Shown: positions 1-11,628, counted from the stretch's first letter. The stretch: DNA of 64,000 nt from Mycoplasmataceae bacterium (GCA_020024755.1 JAHHTH010000003.1:124001-188000); one strand, 5' to 3'. The notes: generated from the sequence alone by a model not told the origin. Program-made: numbers and translations.

Positions 1-1140
1 GATCTTAAAGCTCTTGAAGTTACTAACGATTGAAGTCAACAAGAAGTTGATGACACTTTAGCAAGAGTAAATGAAATCTTAGATGTATATGCTGAATTAA
101 CTAAATCTGATTTAGCTTATAGAAAAAATGTTCACAAAGCACAAATTCAAGATGAAAAATTAACTAGATACATTGCTAGAACAGATGAACAAATTGCTAA
201 TGCTTATGCAACTGCTGACATGAGATTCATTCAAAGAGAACAATGAATTGAAGAAAAATATGCTCAAAACATTGAAAATGCTAAGAACCAATCTTTGTTA
301 AACATTGAAAGAATTTACGAACAAGAACAAGAAAACTTAGCTAAAGAAGAACAACAACACTTATGAAATAAAGCTTCTAGCTATGAAACAAACAATAAAT
401 TAGCTAACAACCAATACAAATACCAAAACTCTTTAATTTCTGCAACAGTTAAAGAAATTGAAAGATACAACAAGCATGCAGCTAAACCAATCGTTTTAAA
501 TGACATGCCTTACAAAATCTTAAGCTTACCAGTTACATCTAATGCTCAATTAAACATTAATGTAATTAAGAGTGGTGATAAATTAGTAGCTGTTGGAAGT
601 TCTAATGAAAGTAACGTTGAAACATTTGGTGCAGTAGTAAATACTGAAATTCCACAAAATGTTCAAAAGATTTATGTTTTAGATAAATTCCGTAATGTTA
701 AAGATGTTAAAACTCGTGTTGCATTATTAAATGAATATGCAAACATGAACTATGACAAAGCTATTAAGTTCAATGCACAAAGAGAAAAAGCTGATATTGA
801 AAAAGCTGATAAGAAATTAAAAGAAAAACTAAAAGTAGTAGATGGAATCTACTCTGATTCTAATAAGATTATCACAGTAGCTGGTCGTATGGAAGGAATT
901 GTTCGTGAAAGAAACATGATCAATGACAACTATAAGAACATCAAGAACCAAAAGTGAAAAGTTTATGACAAGGATCAAAAATACAAAGAAAAGATTGCTA
1001 AGATCCAAGAAAAACAAGAACTTGAACTATTAAAAGCTCAAAGAGAAAACGACAGAAACAAGTCGCAAAAGGTTAAATTATTATCAAGTAAAGAAATCGA
1101 TGTTGACGACGTTATCGGTAAGAAATCTAATAAAAAATAA
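1..1140 (+). CDS. Coiled-coil protein, C-terminal part (5' end outside window)
   Basis: The reading frame is open from the first base and ends at TAA 1138-1140, giving 379 visible residues; the start lies upstream. In-frame TGA codons (first at base 31) are read as Trp. Composition is highly charged, rich in Glu, Lys, Asn and Gln, with long heptad-like stretches over roughly residues 20-160 and 255-360, typical of coiled coils. A less charged segment (about residues 165-235) separates them and may be a small globular domain. No signal or membrane segment is visible in this part. I do not recognise the family. A cytoskeletal or scaffold role is only a guess from the coiled coils. Confidence 0.85.
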
Positions 1141-1174
1141 AATTTTTATTAAAAAATCAACTATATGCTAAAAT

Positions 1175-1206
1175 AAATAAGTAAGTAATATTACTTATTT
1201 TTTTTA
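1175..1206 (+). terminator. Rho-independent-type terminator after the coiled-coil gene
   Basis: AAATAAGTA pairs with TACTTATTT around an 8-nt loop, followed by a run of T. It lies 35 nt after the stop of the coiled-coil gene and before the ribosomal operon. The stem is AT-only, so efficiency is uncertain. Confidence 0.6.
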
Positions 1207-1214
1207 TTGTTACT

Positions 1215-1243
1215 TTGACACACACGGGATAGTTAACAAATAA
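1215..1243 (+). promoter_or_regulatory. Possible promoter of rpsL-rpsG-fusA
   Basis: A perfect TTGACA at 1215-1220 is followed after 17 nt by AAATAA, a weak -10 match. It sits between the upstream terminator and the rpsL ribosome binding site (AAAGGAGA near 1264-1271). The -35 match is good and the -10 is poor. Confidence 0.4.
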
Positions 1244-1275
1244 AGAAAAACTTAACAAAGTTAAAAGGAGAAAAA

Positions 1276-1695
1276 ATGCCTACAATTGCGCAACTAATTC
1301 GTCATGAAAGAAAGGTGAAAACTAAAAAGACTAAATCACCAGCTTTATTGACAACTTACAACACATTAGAAAAAAAATCAAAATATAACCCATCTCCATT
1401 AAAAAGAGGGGTTTGTACCAGAGTTGGTACTATGACACCAAAGAAACCTAACTCAGCGTTACGTAAATATGCTAAGGTTCGTCTAACAAACAATGAAGAA
1501 GTATTAGCATATATTCCAGGTGAAGGCCACAACTTACAAGAACACTCTGTTGTTTTAATTCGTGGTGGTAGAGTAAAAGACTTACCAGGGGTTAGATACC
1601 ACATCGTTAGAGGTACTGCCGATGCACAAGGTGTTAAAGATAGAAAACAAGGTAGATCTTTATATGGTGCTAAAGCGCCTAAAGCTAAAGAATAG
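1276..1695 (+). CDS. rpsL: 30S ribosomal protein S12
   Basis: 139 residues, normal length for S12. The protein contributes to the decoding centre of the small subunit. The family signature around TPKKPNSALRKYAKVRL is clear, followed by the conserved GEGHNLQEHSVVLIRGGRVKDLPGVRYH region. The lysine at which streptomycin resistance arises lies in the PKKPNS segment. The ATG is preceded by a strong AAAGGAGA site. It begins the classical str operon rpsL-rpsG-fusA, with rpsG 21 nt downstream. Unlike many bacteria, tuf is not in this operon; it lies about 7 kb further on. Confidence 0.98.
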   Translation: MPTIAQLIRHERKVKTKKTKSPALLTTYNTLEKKSKYNPSPLKRGVCTRVGTMTPKKPNSALRKYAKVRLTNNEEVLAYIPGEGHNLQEHSVVLIRGGRVKDLPGVRYHIVRGTADAQGVKDRKQGRSLYGAKAPKAKE

Positions 1696-1716
1696 TAAAT
1701 AAGAGGGAGAAAACAA

Positions 1717-2184
1717 ATGAGAAAATATAAACCAGAAAAAAGAGAAGTTTTAGCAGACCCAATTTACAATTCAAAATTAGTTACTAAATTAATTAACTCA
1801 ATTATGCTTGATGGTAAAAAAGGTTTAGCACAATCTATTATTTATGGTGCTTTCAAATTAGTAGAAGAAAAAACTAAGAAACCAGCTTTAGAAGTATTTG
1901 ACAAAGCTGTTGAAAACATCACACCTTCATTAGAATTAAAGGTTAGAAGAGTTGCTGGAGCAAACGTTCAAGTACCTACTGAAGTTTCACCAGCTAGAAA
2001 ACAAACATTAGTATTAAGATGATTAACTCAATATGCTAGATTAAGAAATGAAAAAACTATGACTGAAAGACTAGCTAATGAAATTATCGATGCTTCTAAT
2101 GGAACAGGTGCTTCTGTTAAGAAAAAAGAAGATACACACAAAATGGCTGAAGCAAACAAAGCCTTTGCTCACTTACGTTGATAA
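1717..2184 (+). CDS. rpsG: 30S ribosomal protein S7
   Basis: 155 residues, the usual S7 length. S7 nucleates assembly of the 30S head by binding the 3' domain of 16S rRNA. The segment VRRVAGANVQVPTEVSPAR is characteristic. Two in-frame TGA codons (2020-2022 and just before the TAA stop) are read as Trp, so the last residue is Trp. The start has an AGAGGGAG-type binding site. It is the middle gene of the str operon, with 20 nt to fusA. Confidence 0.97.
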
Positions 2185-2204
2185 TTGGATACTGGGGGAT
2201 TTAA

Positions 2205-4280
2205 ATGGCAAGACAATTTGATATTAAAATGTATAGAAACTTCGGTATCATGGCTCACATCGATGCTGGAAAGACTACAACAACTGAAAGAATTTTATTC
2301 CACTCAGGTAAGAAACACAAAATTGGGGAAACTCATGACGGTGAATCTACAATGGACTGAATGGAACAAGAAAAGGAAAGAGGTATTACAATTACTTCTG
2401 CCGCTACTTACGTTACTTGAAAAGGCCACGAATTAAACGTTATTGACACACCAGGGCACGTAGACTTCACTGTTGAAGTTGAAAGATCATTAAGAGTTCT
2501 TGATGGTGCAGTAGCTGTATTAGATGGTCAAAATGGGGTTGAACCTCAAACTGAAACCGTGTGAAGACAAGCAACTAAGTATAATGTACCAAGAATTGTA
2601 TTCATTAACAAAATGGATAAAACTGGTGCTGACTTTGAATATTCTGTAAAAACTATTATTGAACGTTTAGGTGTAAAAGCTACTCCTATTCAATTACCAA
2701 TGGGTGCAGAAGCTGAATATGTTGGTAACATTGATCTAATTGAAATGAAAGCTTATTTCTATGATGGTGAACAAAAAGAAGAACCACAAATCAAAGAAAT
2801 TCCAGCTGAATATGCTGAAAAAGCTAAACAATGAAGAGCTAAAATGTTAGATGACATCGTTGAATTTGATGATGAAGTTATGGAAAAATACTTAGGTGGT
2901 TCTGAACTAACTACTGAAGAAATTAAAAAATGTATTCGTAAAGGTGTTATTTCAACAAAACTTTACCCAGTATTAGCTGGTACTGCATTCAAAAATAAAG
3001 GTGTTAAGTTATTATTAGATGCAATCGTTGATTACTTACCATCTCCAGTAGATGTACCTGCAATTAAAGGTATCCTTGACAATGGAAACGAAGCAGAAAG
3101 ACACAACAGTGATGATGAACCATTTAGTGCTTTAGCATTTAAGGTTGCAACTGACCCATTCGTTGGTAGATTAACATTCGTTCGTTTATACTCTGGTGTA
3201 TTACAAAAAGGTTCTTATGTATACAACTCTACAAAGGGTGAAAAAGAAAGAATCTCTCGTTTAGTTAAAATGAATGCTAACGAAAGAATTGAAATTGATG
3301 AAATTAGAGCAGGTGATATCTGTGCTGTTATCGGTTTAAAAGATACAACTACAGGTGATACTCTATGTGATGAAAAACAACACATCATCCTTGAACAAAT
3401 GCAATTCGCTGAACCAGTTATTAGTTTAGCTGTTGAACCTAAAACAAAAGCTGACCAAGAAAAGATGGGTATTGCTTTAAGTAAATTAGCTGAAGAAGAT
3501 CCAACTTTCAAAACATTCACTGATGAAGAAACTGGTCAAACAATTATTGCTGGTATGGGTGAACTTCACTTAGACGTACTAGTAGACCGTATGAAAAGAG
3601 AATTTGGTGTATTAGTAAATGTAGGTGCTCCACAAGTTAGTTACCGTGAAACATTTACACAAGCAGCTGAAGCTGAAGGTAAATACATTAAACAATCAGG
3701 TGGACGTGGACAATATGGTCACGTTAAAATGAAATTTGAACCTAATGAAGAAAAAGGTTTTGAATTTGTTAACTCAATCGTTGGTGGTAAGATTCCAGGT
3801 GAATATATTAAGGAAATTGAAAATGGACTTAAAGAAGCTATGCAATCTGGACCATTAGCTGGTTACCCACTAATTGACATTAAAGCAGATCTATTCGATG
3901 GATCTTACCATGATGTTGACTCATCTGGTATGGCTTATAAAATTGCTGCATCAATGTGTTTAAAAGATGCTGCTAAACAATGTAAAGCTGTATTACTTGA
4001 ACCAATTATGTCAGTTGATATTACAACTCCAGAAGAATATGTTGGTACTGTATTAGGTGATATCTCTAAACGTCGTGGTATGTTAGAAGGTCAAGAACAA
4101 AGAGGTAATGCTCAAACTATTAAAGCTAAAGTTCCATTATCTGAAATGTTTGGTTATGCAACTGACTTAAGATCTAACACTCAAGGTCGTGGTACATATG
4201 TAATGCAATTCAGCCATTATTCACAAGTTCCAAAGAACATTACTGAAGAAATTGTTAAAGCTCGTGGTAAAAAAGCTTAA
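2205..4280 (+). CDS. fusA: Translation elongation factor G
   Basis: 691 residues, standard EF-G length. It is the GTPase that drives ribosomal translocation and also acts in recycling. The P-loop AHIDAGKTTTTERIL, switch region GITITSAATYVTW, DTPGHVDF and NKMD motifs are present in order in the first 150 residues, followed by domains II-V; the C-terminal domain contains GRGTYVMQFSHYSQVP. Several Trp are encoded by TGA. The binding site is an atypical GGGGGA about 10 nt before ATG 2205. Third gene of the str operon, ended by the hairpin at 4315. Confidence 0.98.
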
Positions 4281-4314
4281 TTGCTAAAAATCTAAAAACA
4301 ATATAAAATAAAAG

Positions 4315-4337
4315 TGGCTCATCCAAGAGCCATTTTT
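4315..4337 (+). terminator. Terminator of the str operon
   Basis: TGGCTC-ATCCAA-GAGCCA forms a 6-bp stem with a 6-nt loop followed by TTTTT. It is only 16 nt before the next ATG, and the T run is followed at once by GGGGAGGA, the binding site of the next gene. Read-through would therefore feed directly into that gene. Confidence 0.85.
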
Positions 4338-4352
4338 ATTTGGGGAGGATGT

Positions 4353-4508
4353 ATGAATCAAAATAAACATAATGTTAAAGAACAAATCAAAGAAGCAAAA
4401 CAAAGAATTGAAATTCAAAAGCAAGTGATAGTGCAAGAAAAAAATAAATTAGCTTCATTAAAAGCTGATCTTAAAATCTTAAAGAGTCAATTAAAAAATG
4501 CAAAATAA
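4353..4508 (+). CDS. Small coiled-coil protein, 51 aa
   Basis: 51 residues, almost entirely a charged amphipathic helix with a leucine/isoleucine heptad pattern; no Cys and no membrane segment. I chose ATG 4353 because a strong GGGGAGGA site precedes it. A longer in-frame GTG start at 4314 would fall inside the terminator hairpin. Its 3' end overlaps the next gene by 11 nt, suggesting translational coupling. It may be a small partner of the downstream 169-aa protein. Function unknown. Confidence 0.7.
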   Translation: MNQNKHNVKEQIKEAKQRIEIQKQVIVQEKNKLASLKADLKILKSQLKNAK

Positions 4509-5007
4509 AGAAACTAATCATAGTCCTATTACTGATTGCATTACTAGATTACTTGAAATCATCAACGAAAATCAATTACTAGCTAATAAATTAACTAATC
4601 CAGATTTTTTCAAACAACATTATATTGTTATAGTTTTAAATATTATGTTTGATGGGGTGACTAAAAATTTAACACCTACTGAAGATGAATGTGGTGCTTC
4701 ATTATTTTTACAAGATGCTATTAAATATCTAGATAAAAACATTGTTAAATTAAACAAATTAGAAACTAAAAATAAACCTCAAAAACTTGAAAAGAAATTA
4801 CAACAAGTAATCGATAAGGTTGGTTTTTATGTTGAACTAGCTAGATTAAAATTATTTAAACCTTGTGAACTTAATGAACTAATCACACAAATCTACAAGA
4901 AACGTGTTGTGGATAATGTTACCAAAGATAAATCTAGTCCTAAAAAATCTAATTCAAATAGTAAAAAGAATACAAAGAAAAATACTAATAAAAAATCCAA
5001 AAAATAA
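4498..5007 (+). CDS. Hypothetical protein with Lys/Ser/Asn-rich tail, 169 aa
   Basis: 169 residues. Residues about 1-130 look like a helical globular domain; the last 35 residues are a low-complexity Lys/Ser/Asn tail, probably disordered and possibly nucleic-acid binding. No signal peptide or membrane segment. It overlaps the preceding 51-aa gene by 11 nt, so the two are probably co-translated. No family recognised. It is followed by about 70 nt containing the promoter of the ABC exporter operon. Confidence 0.75.
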   Translation: MQNKETNHSPITDCITRLLEIINENQLLANKLTNPDFFKQHYIVIVLNIMFDGVTKNLTPTEDECGASLFLQDAIKYLDKNIVKLNKLETKNKPQKLEKKLQQVIDKVGFYVELARLKLFKPCELNELITQIYKKRVVDNVTKDKSSPKKSNSNSKKNTKKNTNKKSKK

Positions 5008-5046
5008 TTTCATTAAAATTAAAATGTAATTTGCAGTAAATGGATA

Positions 5047-5052
5047 TATAAT
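5047..5052 (+). promoter_or_regulatory. -10 box for the ABC exporter operon
   Basis: TATAAT 30 nt before ATG 5082. No good -35 hexamer is visible, which is common in mollicutes. The gene has a weak AAAGG binding site at 5071-5075. Confidence 0.55.
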
Positions 5053-5081
5053 AATGAAATTAATATAATGAAAGGTATAAT

Positions 5082-6914
5082 ATGAAAAAAATAGAGGAAT
5101 CTTCTAACAAAATACAAAAAGTTAAGAAGCCTAATTCTATTAGACGTGTATTCAAACTATATGATACAAAGCAAAAATGAAAAGCCATTATTGCTTTAAT
5201 GTTAGTTGGTATTTCTGCATCTTGTGACCTAGCTATACCTATGGTTACAGGTATTGTGATTAAGAGCGCTCCGCATTCACAAGCAGATCTTAATAATGTA
5301 CCATGATATTTATTTGGTGTAATGGGTGCATTAGCCATTGTAAGTATTTGCGTGCAAATGCTTTCAGTTAAATTAGTCATGACTAATATGACCGACACAT
5401 CTTCTAAGATTAGACTAAAAATATTTACTCATACAAGATATTTATCAGCCCAAGATATTGATAAGATAGGGCATGGTTCGATATTAACTATCACTACCAA
5501 TGATGTTACTCAAGTCGAACAATTCTTATCAAGTTACAATTCCCAAATCATTAAATCTATGTTCTTTGGATTAGGTGGACTTGGATTATCTTTATATTCA
5601 CTTGCAGAAGTTGGATCAAGTGAAGTTTGATATGCAGCCATTGCATATATATTCATATTTATCATTGCAGGTGTTGCTGGTGTAACTATGAAAAAAGCAA
5701 TGCCTAACTTTAAAAAAGCTAGAGTTGCAGTTGATAATAACAACTTACAAATGCAAGAAAACATAGTAGGTGCAAAATTAATTAGAACTTTAAATCTAGA
5801 AAAACTACAATCAAAAAAATACAACAAAGGTAATACAACATTAAAAAATCATTTAACTAAGTCTGAAAAAACAATCGCTTTCTTAGTTCCTATTGTTACA
5901 TTATTTATTAACTTAGCAATGATGATAATTTATATTGTTGGTGGATTATATGCTTGATGATCACCAGATTCATTAGCTGAAAAGAATGATATCATCCCAG
6001 CAATATTCCAGTTCACTCAATATTTAGCATTAGTACTTCTTGGACTTATGCTATTTAGTGGATTTGGATATACTATCTCAAGAGCTAAAGTTTCATCAGG
6101 AAGAATTTTTGATTTACTAGATACTGAAAATACTATTATTGAAGCTCCTAATCCTAAGACTATTAAGGATGGACATATTGAACTTCATAATGTTACTTTC
6201 AAATACAAACCAGAAGAACCTGCTGCTGCATTAAAGAATTTAAATTTAAATATTAAATCAGGTGAATCATTAGGTATTATTGGTCAAACTGGATCCGGAA
6301 AATCGTCTCTAGTTAAAATCCTAACTAGACTATATGATGTTACAACTGGAGAAGTGAAAATCTCTGGAATAAACATTAAAGATATTAAATTAAGTTCTTT
6401 ACGTGATGACATAGCTGTTTCACTACAAGAAAAAGTTATTATGTCTGGTACATATAAATCAAACATTAAAATTGGTAAACCAAGAGCGACTGATAAAGAA
6501 GTTTTAGAAGCTGCTAAAGCTGCTGAAGCTTGAGAATTTATTTCTAAAAAAGAAAAACAATTAGATGGAATTGTTGAAGAACGTGGAAGTAATTTATCAG
6601 GTGGACAAAAACAAAGATTAGCTATTGCAAGAGCATTAATCAAAAATCCAAAAATACTAATCTTTGATGATTCAACATCTGCTTTAGATACAATCACTGA
6701 AAAGAAAATTATGAATAACATCAATGCTAAGATGAAAGGTGTTACAAAAATTATCATCTCTCAAAAAGTTAAATCAATTCAAAAATGTGATCAAATCATT
6801 GTACTTGATAATGGACGTATTGTTCAACAAGGTACACATGAACAATTATTAAAAGATAAAAATGGTGTCTATGCAAGAATTAATGATTCTCAAAAGACAT
6901 CATTAGAAGGATAG
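5082..6914 (+). CDS. ABC exporter subunit with degenerate nucleotide site
   Basis: 610 residues: N-terminal transmembrane domain (about six helices, residues 35-330), then an ATPase domain. Walker A GQTGSGKSS begins at residue 401 and a perfect LSGGQ at 505-509. The Walker B region reads IFDDS, so Asp530 sits where the catalytic Glu is expected, and the switch histidine is replaced by Gln561. These two substitutions mark the non-catalytic half of a heterodimeric type IV (LmrCD/TM287-288-like) exporter. The partner gene follows after 14 nt. Likely exports drugs, lipids or peptides; substrate unknown. Confidence 0.93.
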
Positions 6915-6928
6915 AAAGGAGGAATATT

Positions 6929-8851
6929 ATGCACGGAAATCAAATGGTTGTGTTAGATGAAAAAGTAAAACCAACAAAAGAAACTATTCAACTACTATGA
7001 AAATATGCAACTAAGAAAAAAGGACAACTTTGTATTGTATTCCTATTTTCTATCATCTCAGCTGCATTAGGTGTATTCACTATTTTCTTATTAGGTGATA
7101 TGATGACAGTTATTAGCAACATTGCTTTTGCTAATTCATCTCAAGCAGAAATTAATCAATTATTAGCTGGATCAGCTAAGCCAGGAGAACCAGTACCATT
7201 CATTCCTATTAGTGCATTTGCAGGAGCAGAGACTAAATTCATTTGAATCTTATGTTTGGCTGGTGGTGCTTATTTAATACAATATGTACTTAATACTATC
7301 CAATCAAGATTATTAGTGAATGTAGCTCAAGGTATTGGTTACTTTGTTCGTTGTGATTTATTCCATAAACTACAAAGACTATCAAGTTCATATCTTGATT
7401 CTCAATCAACTGGTAATATGATGTCAGTGTTTACTAATGACGTTGATATTCTAGTATCTACATTCTCACAATCAATCAATGGTTTAGTTACTGGATTATC
7501 AATTGTTGTTGGTGGGTTAATTCTATTGTTTGTAGTTAATCCTGTTTTAGCTGCTATTGCAGTTGGACTATCAGCAATTCTATTCTATTTTGTAACTATC
7601 TTTATTAAGAAGTCACAACCTCACTTCAAAAAACAACAAAAGATGCTTGGAGAATTATCAAGTGAAATTCAAGAATATAATTTTGCTCATGATATGATTT
7701 CACTTTATGGATATGAAGATGAAGTAATTAAAGATTTTGATAAAAAGAATCAAGAATTAAGACATGCTACATTTAAAGCACAAATGATCTCTGGTTTAAT
7801 CTTTCCTTACAACAACTTCATTAACAACTTTGTAATTGCAACAATTACAGCCTTAATCTTTGTCTTCCAAGTTTATGTGCCTAACATTATGACTATAAGC
7901 GGATTAGCTGCTGGAACTCAGCTTCCTTCAATTATTGTTATCTTTGTTATGACACTTCGTCAAACTACAACTCAAATCTCACAAATCCTTTCTCAAATTA
8001 ATGCACTACAATTAACATTTGCAGCTTCTGCTAGAGTGCAAAATATTTTCAAAGTTAAGGATGAAAACAACAAAGGTAGAACTAAAAACCTTAAAGTGAG
8101 CAAAGCTGATATCATCTTTGATAATGTATGCTTCAGTTACATTGAAGGAAAACCTGTTCTTAATAATATCTCATTTGAAGCTAAACCAGGAACTATGAAT
8201 GCAATTGTAGGTCCAACTGGTTCAGGTAAGACTACAATCATTAGTTTATTAAATGCTTTCTATGACATTGATAGTGGTTCAATTAAAGTTGATGGACAAG
8301 ATTTATCTCATTGTAAACGTAGCTCAATTAGAAATAATGTTGCTTTAGTATTACAAGACTCATTTATGTTTAATGGAACTATTGCTGAAAATATTAAATA
8401 CGGTAGATTAGATGCTACTAAATCAGAAATTATTAAAGCAGCAAAAGCATCTGGTGCTCACAAGTTTATTTCTAGATTACCTCATGGATATGAAACTGTT
8501 ATTTCAAACAATTCTGATCTATTGAGTGAAGGTGAAAAACAATTAATTTCCATTGCTAGAATCTTCTTATCAAAAGCAAAAATCATTATTCTAGATGAAG
8601 CAACTTCGTATGTTGATACTAAAACTGAAAAAGACATTCAAGCAGCTACTAGAAGATTAATGAAAAACAGAACTTCAATAGTAATTGCTCACCGTCTTTC
8701 AACTATTAAAGATGCTGATAATATCATTGTTATTAAAGATGGAATTCAAATCGAATCAGGTAATCATACTACACTAATGAAAAACAAGCAATTCTACTAC
8801 AAACTAAACACTGCTTTAGATGGTGATTTTGATACTGAAGCTAACAGATAA
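6929..8851 (+). CDS. ABC exporter subunit with catalytic nucleotide site
   Basis: 640 residues with an N-terminal membrane domain and a C-terminal ATPase. Walker A GPTGSGKTT is intact, the Walker B ends in the catalytic Glu557 (ILDEATS) and the switch His588 is present, but the signature is LSEGE (532-536) instead of LSGGQ. This exactly complements the preceding subunit: its Walker motifs pair with the partner's good signature to form the active site, and the reverse pair forms the degenerate site. It has a strong AAAGGAGG site and overlaps nothing. Operon of two genes. Confidence 0.94.
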
Positions 8852-8964
8852 TTGACTTTATATTCATAGAATATAGGTATGAAAACATCAAAAGAAAATA
8901 AAAGCAAAATAATAATTAAGACTAGATGATAAATTTTTACTAAAAAAATAAAAAAATGTTATCA

Positions 8965-8970
8965 TATAAT
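8965..8970 (+). promoter_or_regulatory. -10 box for tuf
   Basis: TATAAT 31 nt before the tuf ATG, in an AT-rich stretch with no clear -35. A strong AAAGGAGA binding site lies at 8988-8995. Confidence 0.65.
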
Positions 8971-9001
8971 AGTATATAAAGTATTTTAAAGGAGATAATT
9001 T

Positions 9002-10180
9002 ATGGCAAAAGAAAAATTTGACCGTAGTAAAGCCCATGTAAATATTGGTACAATTGGACATATTGACCATGGGAAAACAACTTTAACAGCTGCAATCTGT
9101 ACTGTTTTAGCTAAATCTGGTCAAGCTAAAGCTATGGACTATGCTTCTATTGATAGTGCTCCAGAAGAAAAAGAAAGAGGAATTACTATTAATACTGCAC
9201 ACGTTGAGTATGAAACAGCAAACCGTCACTATGCTCACGTTGACTGTCCAGGCCACGCTGACTATGTTAAAAACATGATTACAGGTGCTGCTCAAATGGA
9301 TGGAGCTATCTTAGTAGTTGCTGCTACAGATGGTCCTATGCCTCAAACAAGAGAACACATCCTTTTAGCTAGACAAGTAGGGGTTCCTAAGATTGTTGTA
9401 TTCTTAAACAAATGTGACATGATGTCAGACCCAGAAATGCAAGATCTAGTTGAAATGGAAGTTAGAGAATTATTAAAATCTTACGGTTTTGATGGTGACA
9501 ACTGTCCAGTAATTAGAGGTTCTGCTCTTAAAGCACTTGAAGGAAATGCTGAATTCGAAACTAAAATTCACGACTTAATGAAAGCCGTTGACGAATATAT
9601 CCCAACTCCTACAAGAGATAAAGATAAACCATTCTTATTAGCTATTGAAGACGTATTCACAATCTCTGGTCGTGGTACTGTTGTAACTGGTAGAGTTGAA
9701 AGAGGACAATTAAACTTAAACGATGAAGTTGAAATCGTTGGTCTTAAACCTACTCAAAAAACAGTAGCTACTGGTATTGAAATGTTTAGAAAACAATTAG
9801 ACTACGCTGAAGCTGGTGACAACGCTGGTATTCTATTACGTGGTACTAAAAAAGAAGACGTTGAACGTGGACAAGTTCTTGCTAAACCAGGATCAATTAC
9901 ACCTCATACTGAATTTGAAGCTGAAATCTATGCTCTTAAAAAAGAAGAAGGTGGACGTCACACTCCAATGTTCAAAGGTTATAGACCTCAATTCTACTTC
10001 AGAACTACTGACGTTACAGGTGCAATCGATTTCGCACAAGAAATGATCATGCCTGGTGACAACACAACTATTAGTGTTAAACTAATCGCTCCAGTTGCTC
10101 TAGAAGTTGGTTCTAAATTCTCAATTAGAGAAGGTGGTAGAACTGTAGGTGCTGGTACAGTAACTAAAGTTGTAAAATAA
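9002..10180 (+). CDS. tuf: Translation elongation factor Tu
   Basis: 392 residues, close to the usual 393-396. It delivers aminoacyl-tRNA to the ribosome as a GTPase. GHIDHGKTTLTAAI (P-loop), ERGITINTAHVEY (switch I), DCPGHADYVKNM (switch II with catalytic His) and NKCD are all in place; domains II and III follow with GRVERG and the C-terminal GGRTVGAGTV. It is a single-gene unit with its own promoter and a strong terminator. Confidence 0.99.
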   Translation: MAKEKFDRSKAHVNIGTIGHIDHGKTTLTAAICTVLAKSGQAKAMDYASIDSAPEEKERGITINTAHVEYETANRHYAHVDCPGHADYVKNMITGAAQMDGAILVVAATDGPMPQTREHILLARQVGVPKIVVFLNKCDMMSDPEMQDLVEMEVRELLKSYGFDGDNCPVIRGSALKALEGNAEFETKIHDLMKAVDEYIPTPTRDKDKPFLLAIEDVFTISGRGTVVTGRVERGQLNLNDEVEIVGLKPTQKTVATGIEMFRKQLDYAEAGDNAGILLRGTKKEDVERGQVLAKPGSITPHTEFEAEIYALKKEEGGRHTPMFKGYRPQFYFRTTDVTGAIDFAQEMIMPGDNTTISVKLIAPVALEVGSKFSIREGGRTVGAGTVTKVVK

Positions 10181-10221
10181 TCACAACTTAAAAAAGATTA
10201 TTAACAAAACTTAATATAAAT

Positions 10222-10250
10222 AAAAATGGGCTTCGGCTCATTTTTATTTT
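10222..10250 (+). terminator. Strong terminator after tuf
   Basis: A 10-bp stem (10222-10231 with 10236-10245, one G-T pair) closed by a TTCG tetraloop and followed by T-rich sequence. The A-tract on the 5' side makes it potentially bidirectional. Confidence 0.9.
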
Positions 10251-10336
10251 CCATATTAGAAGGTTTCACTTAAATTGCCTGAATATGCACAAAAGAATTC
10301 TAAAAAAATTCAAATTAATATATTATATATATACGT

Positions 10337-11626
10337 ATGGCATTTATAGACGAATGTAAAATTTTATTTAAAGCAGGAGACGGTGGAAATGGAATAGTGG
10401 CTTGAAGAAGAGAAGCACACGTTCCATTAGGTGGTCCTGCCGGTGGTGATGGTGGAAATGGTGGAAGCATCATTTTAAGAGGAAATCATAATGAGAATTC
10501 CCTACAAACTTTAAAATTCACAAAACATATTACAGCTAAAAATGGTGAGAATGGTGAAATTAAAACAATGCATGGTAGAAGTGCTGATGATGTAATTGTT
10601 CAAGTTCCAGTTGGTACTGTAGTTTATGATTTAGAAACTAATGAACAAATTACTGATATAAGTGAAGACGGTCAAGAGTTTGTTATTTGTAGAGGCGGTA
10701 AAGGGGGTTTTGGTAATTTCCACTTTAAGTCTGGGATGAACAAAGTTCCATCACTATTTGAATTAGGAGATCTAGGAGAAAAGCGGGAATGTAAGCTTGT
10801 TCTAAAACATATTGCAGATATTGGTATCGTTGGTTTACCTAATGCAGGTAAATCTACATTTATTAGTTGTATATCATCAGCTAAACCTAAAACTGCAAAT
10901 TATCAATTCACAACTCTAATTCCAGTTCTTGGAACAATTTATATTAATAATAGAAAAATTATTTTTGCTGATATTCCTGGTTTAATTGAAGGTGCAAGTG
11001 AAGGTTTAGGATTAGGTCATGACTTTTTAAAACATATTGAAAGAACTTCTGTATTAATTCATATGATTTCAATGGATGCTGAAGATGCACAAGATCCATA
11101 TGAAAGTTACTGCACTATTATGAATGAACTTAAAAATTATTCAGAAGCTCTAGCAAAGAAACCAATGATTATTGTAGCTAATAAAATGGATGCTCCTGGA
11201 GCTGAAGAAAAATTAGCTGAACTTAAAAAGAAAATTAAAGATCATAAGATTATTGCGTGTTCAACAGGATTAGCAGAAAATTTAGATGCAGTAGTAGATG
11301 AAGCACACAAGATGTTAATGATTGAAATCGAAAATAAAGCAAAGAACAAAGCGGCACATGTTATTACATATGAAGCTAATGTTCCTTACGATGAAAAATT
11401 AGATAGAACATTACACATTGAACAAGTAGCATCAGACGTATGAAACGTTGAATGTGAATTCATCAAATATTGAGCAAGAAAAATTCCTTTAACAACTCAA
11501 GACAACATTGTTCGTTTCAATCAAAAAATGAAGACTGCTCAAATTGAAGAAACATTAAGAACTATGGGAGCTAAAAGAGGTGACATCATTAGTATGTATG
11601 GTGTTGAAATGGTATATGAAGGTTAA
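10337..11626 (+). CDS. obg: Obg family GTPase
   Basis: 429 residues. N-terminal glycine-rich Obg fold (FKAGDGGNGIVAWRR, GGPAGGDGGNGG), GTPase domain with GLPNAGKSTF, DIPGLIEGASEGLGLG and NKMD, and a C-terminal OCT domain. Involved in late 50S assembly and stress signalling. ATG 10337 lacks a Shine-Dalgarno; TATTAT/TATATA boxes end about 10 nt before it, suggesting a leaderless message. Trp codons are TGA. It is followed 2 nt later by nadE. Confidence 0.96.
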
Positions 11627-11628
11627 TT

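Noticed and set aside
4314..4352. Upstream GTG start for the 51-aa protein
   Set aside because: These bases form the str operon terminator; a strong GGGGAGGA precedes ATG 4353.
9816..10046. Second-frame open reading frame inside tuf
   Set aside because: It is a shadow of tuf with no start signal; low-complexity Leu/Lys composition reflects the codon bias of the real frame.
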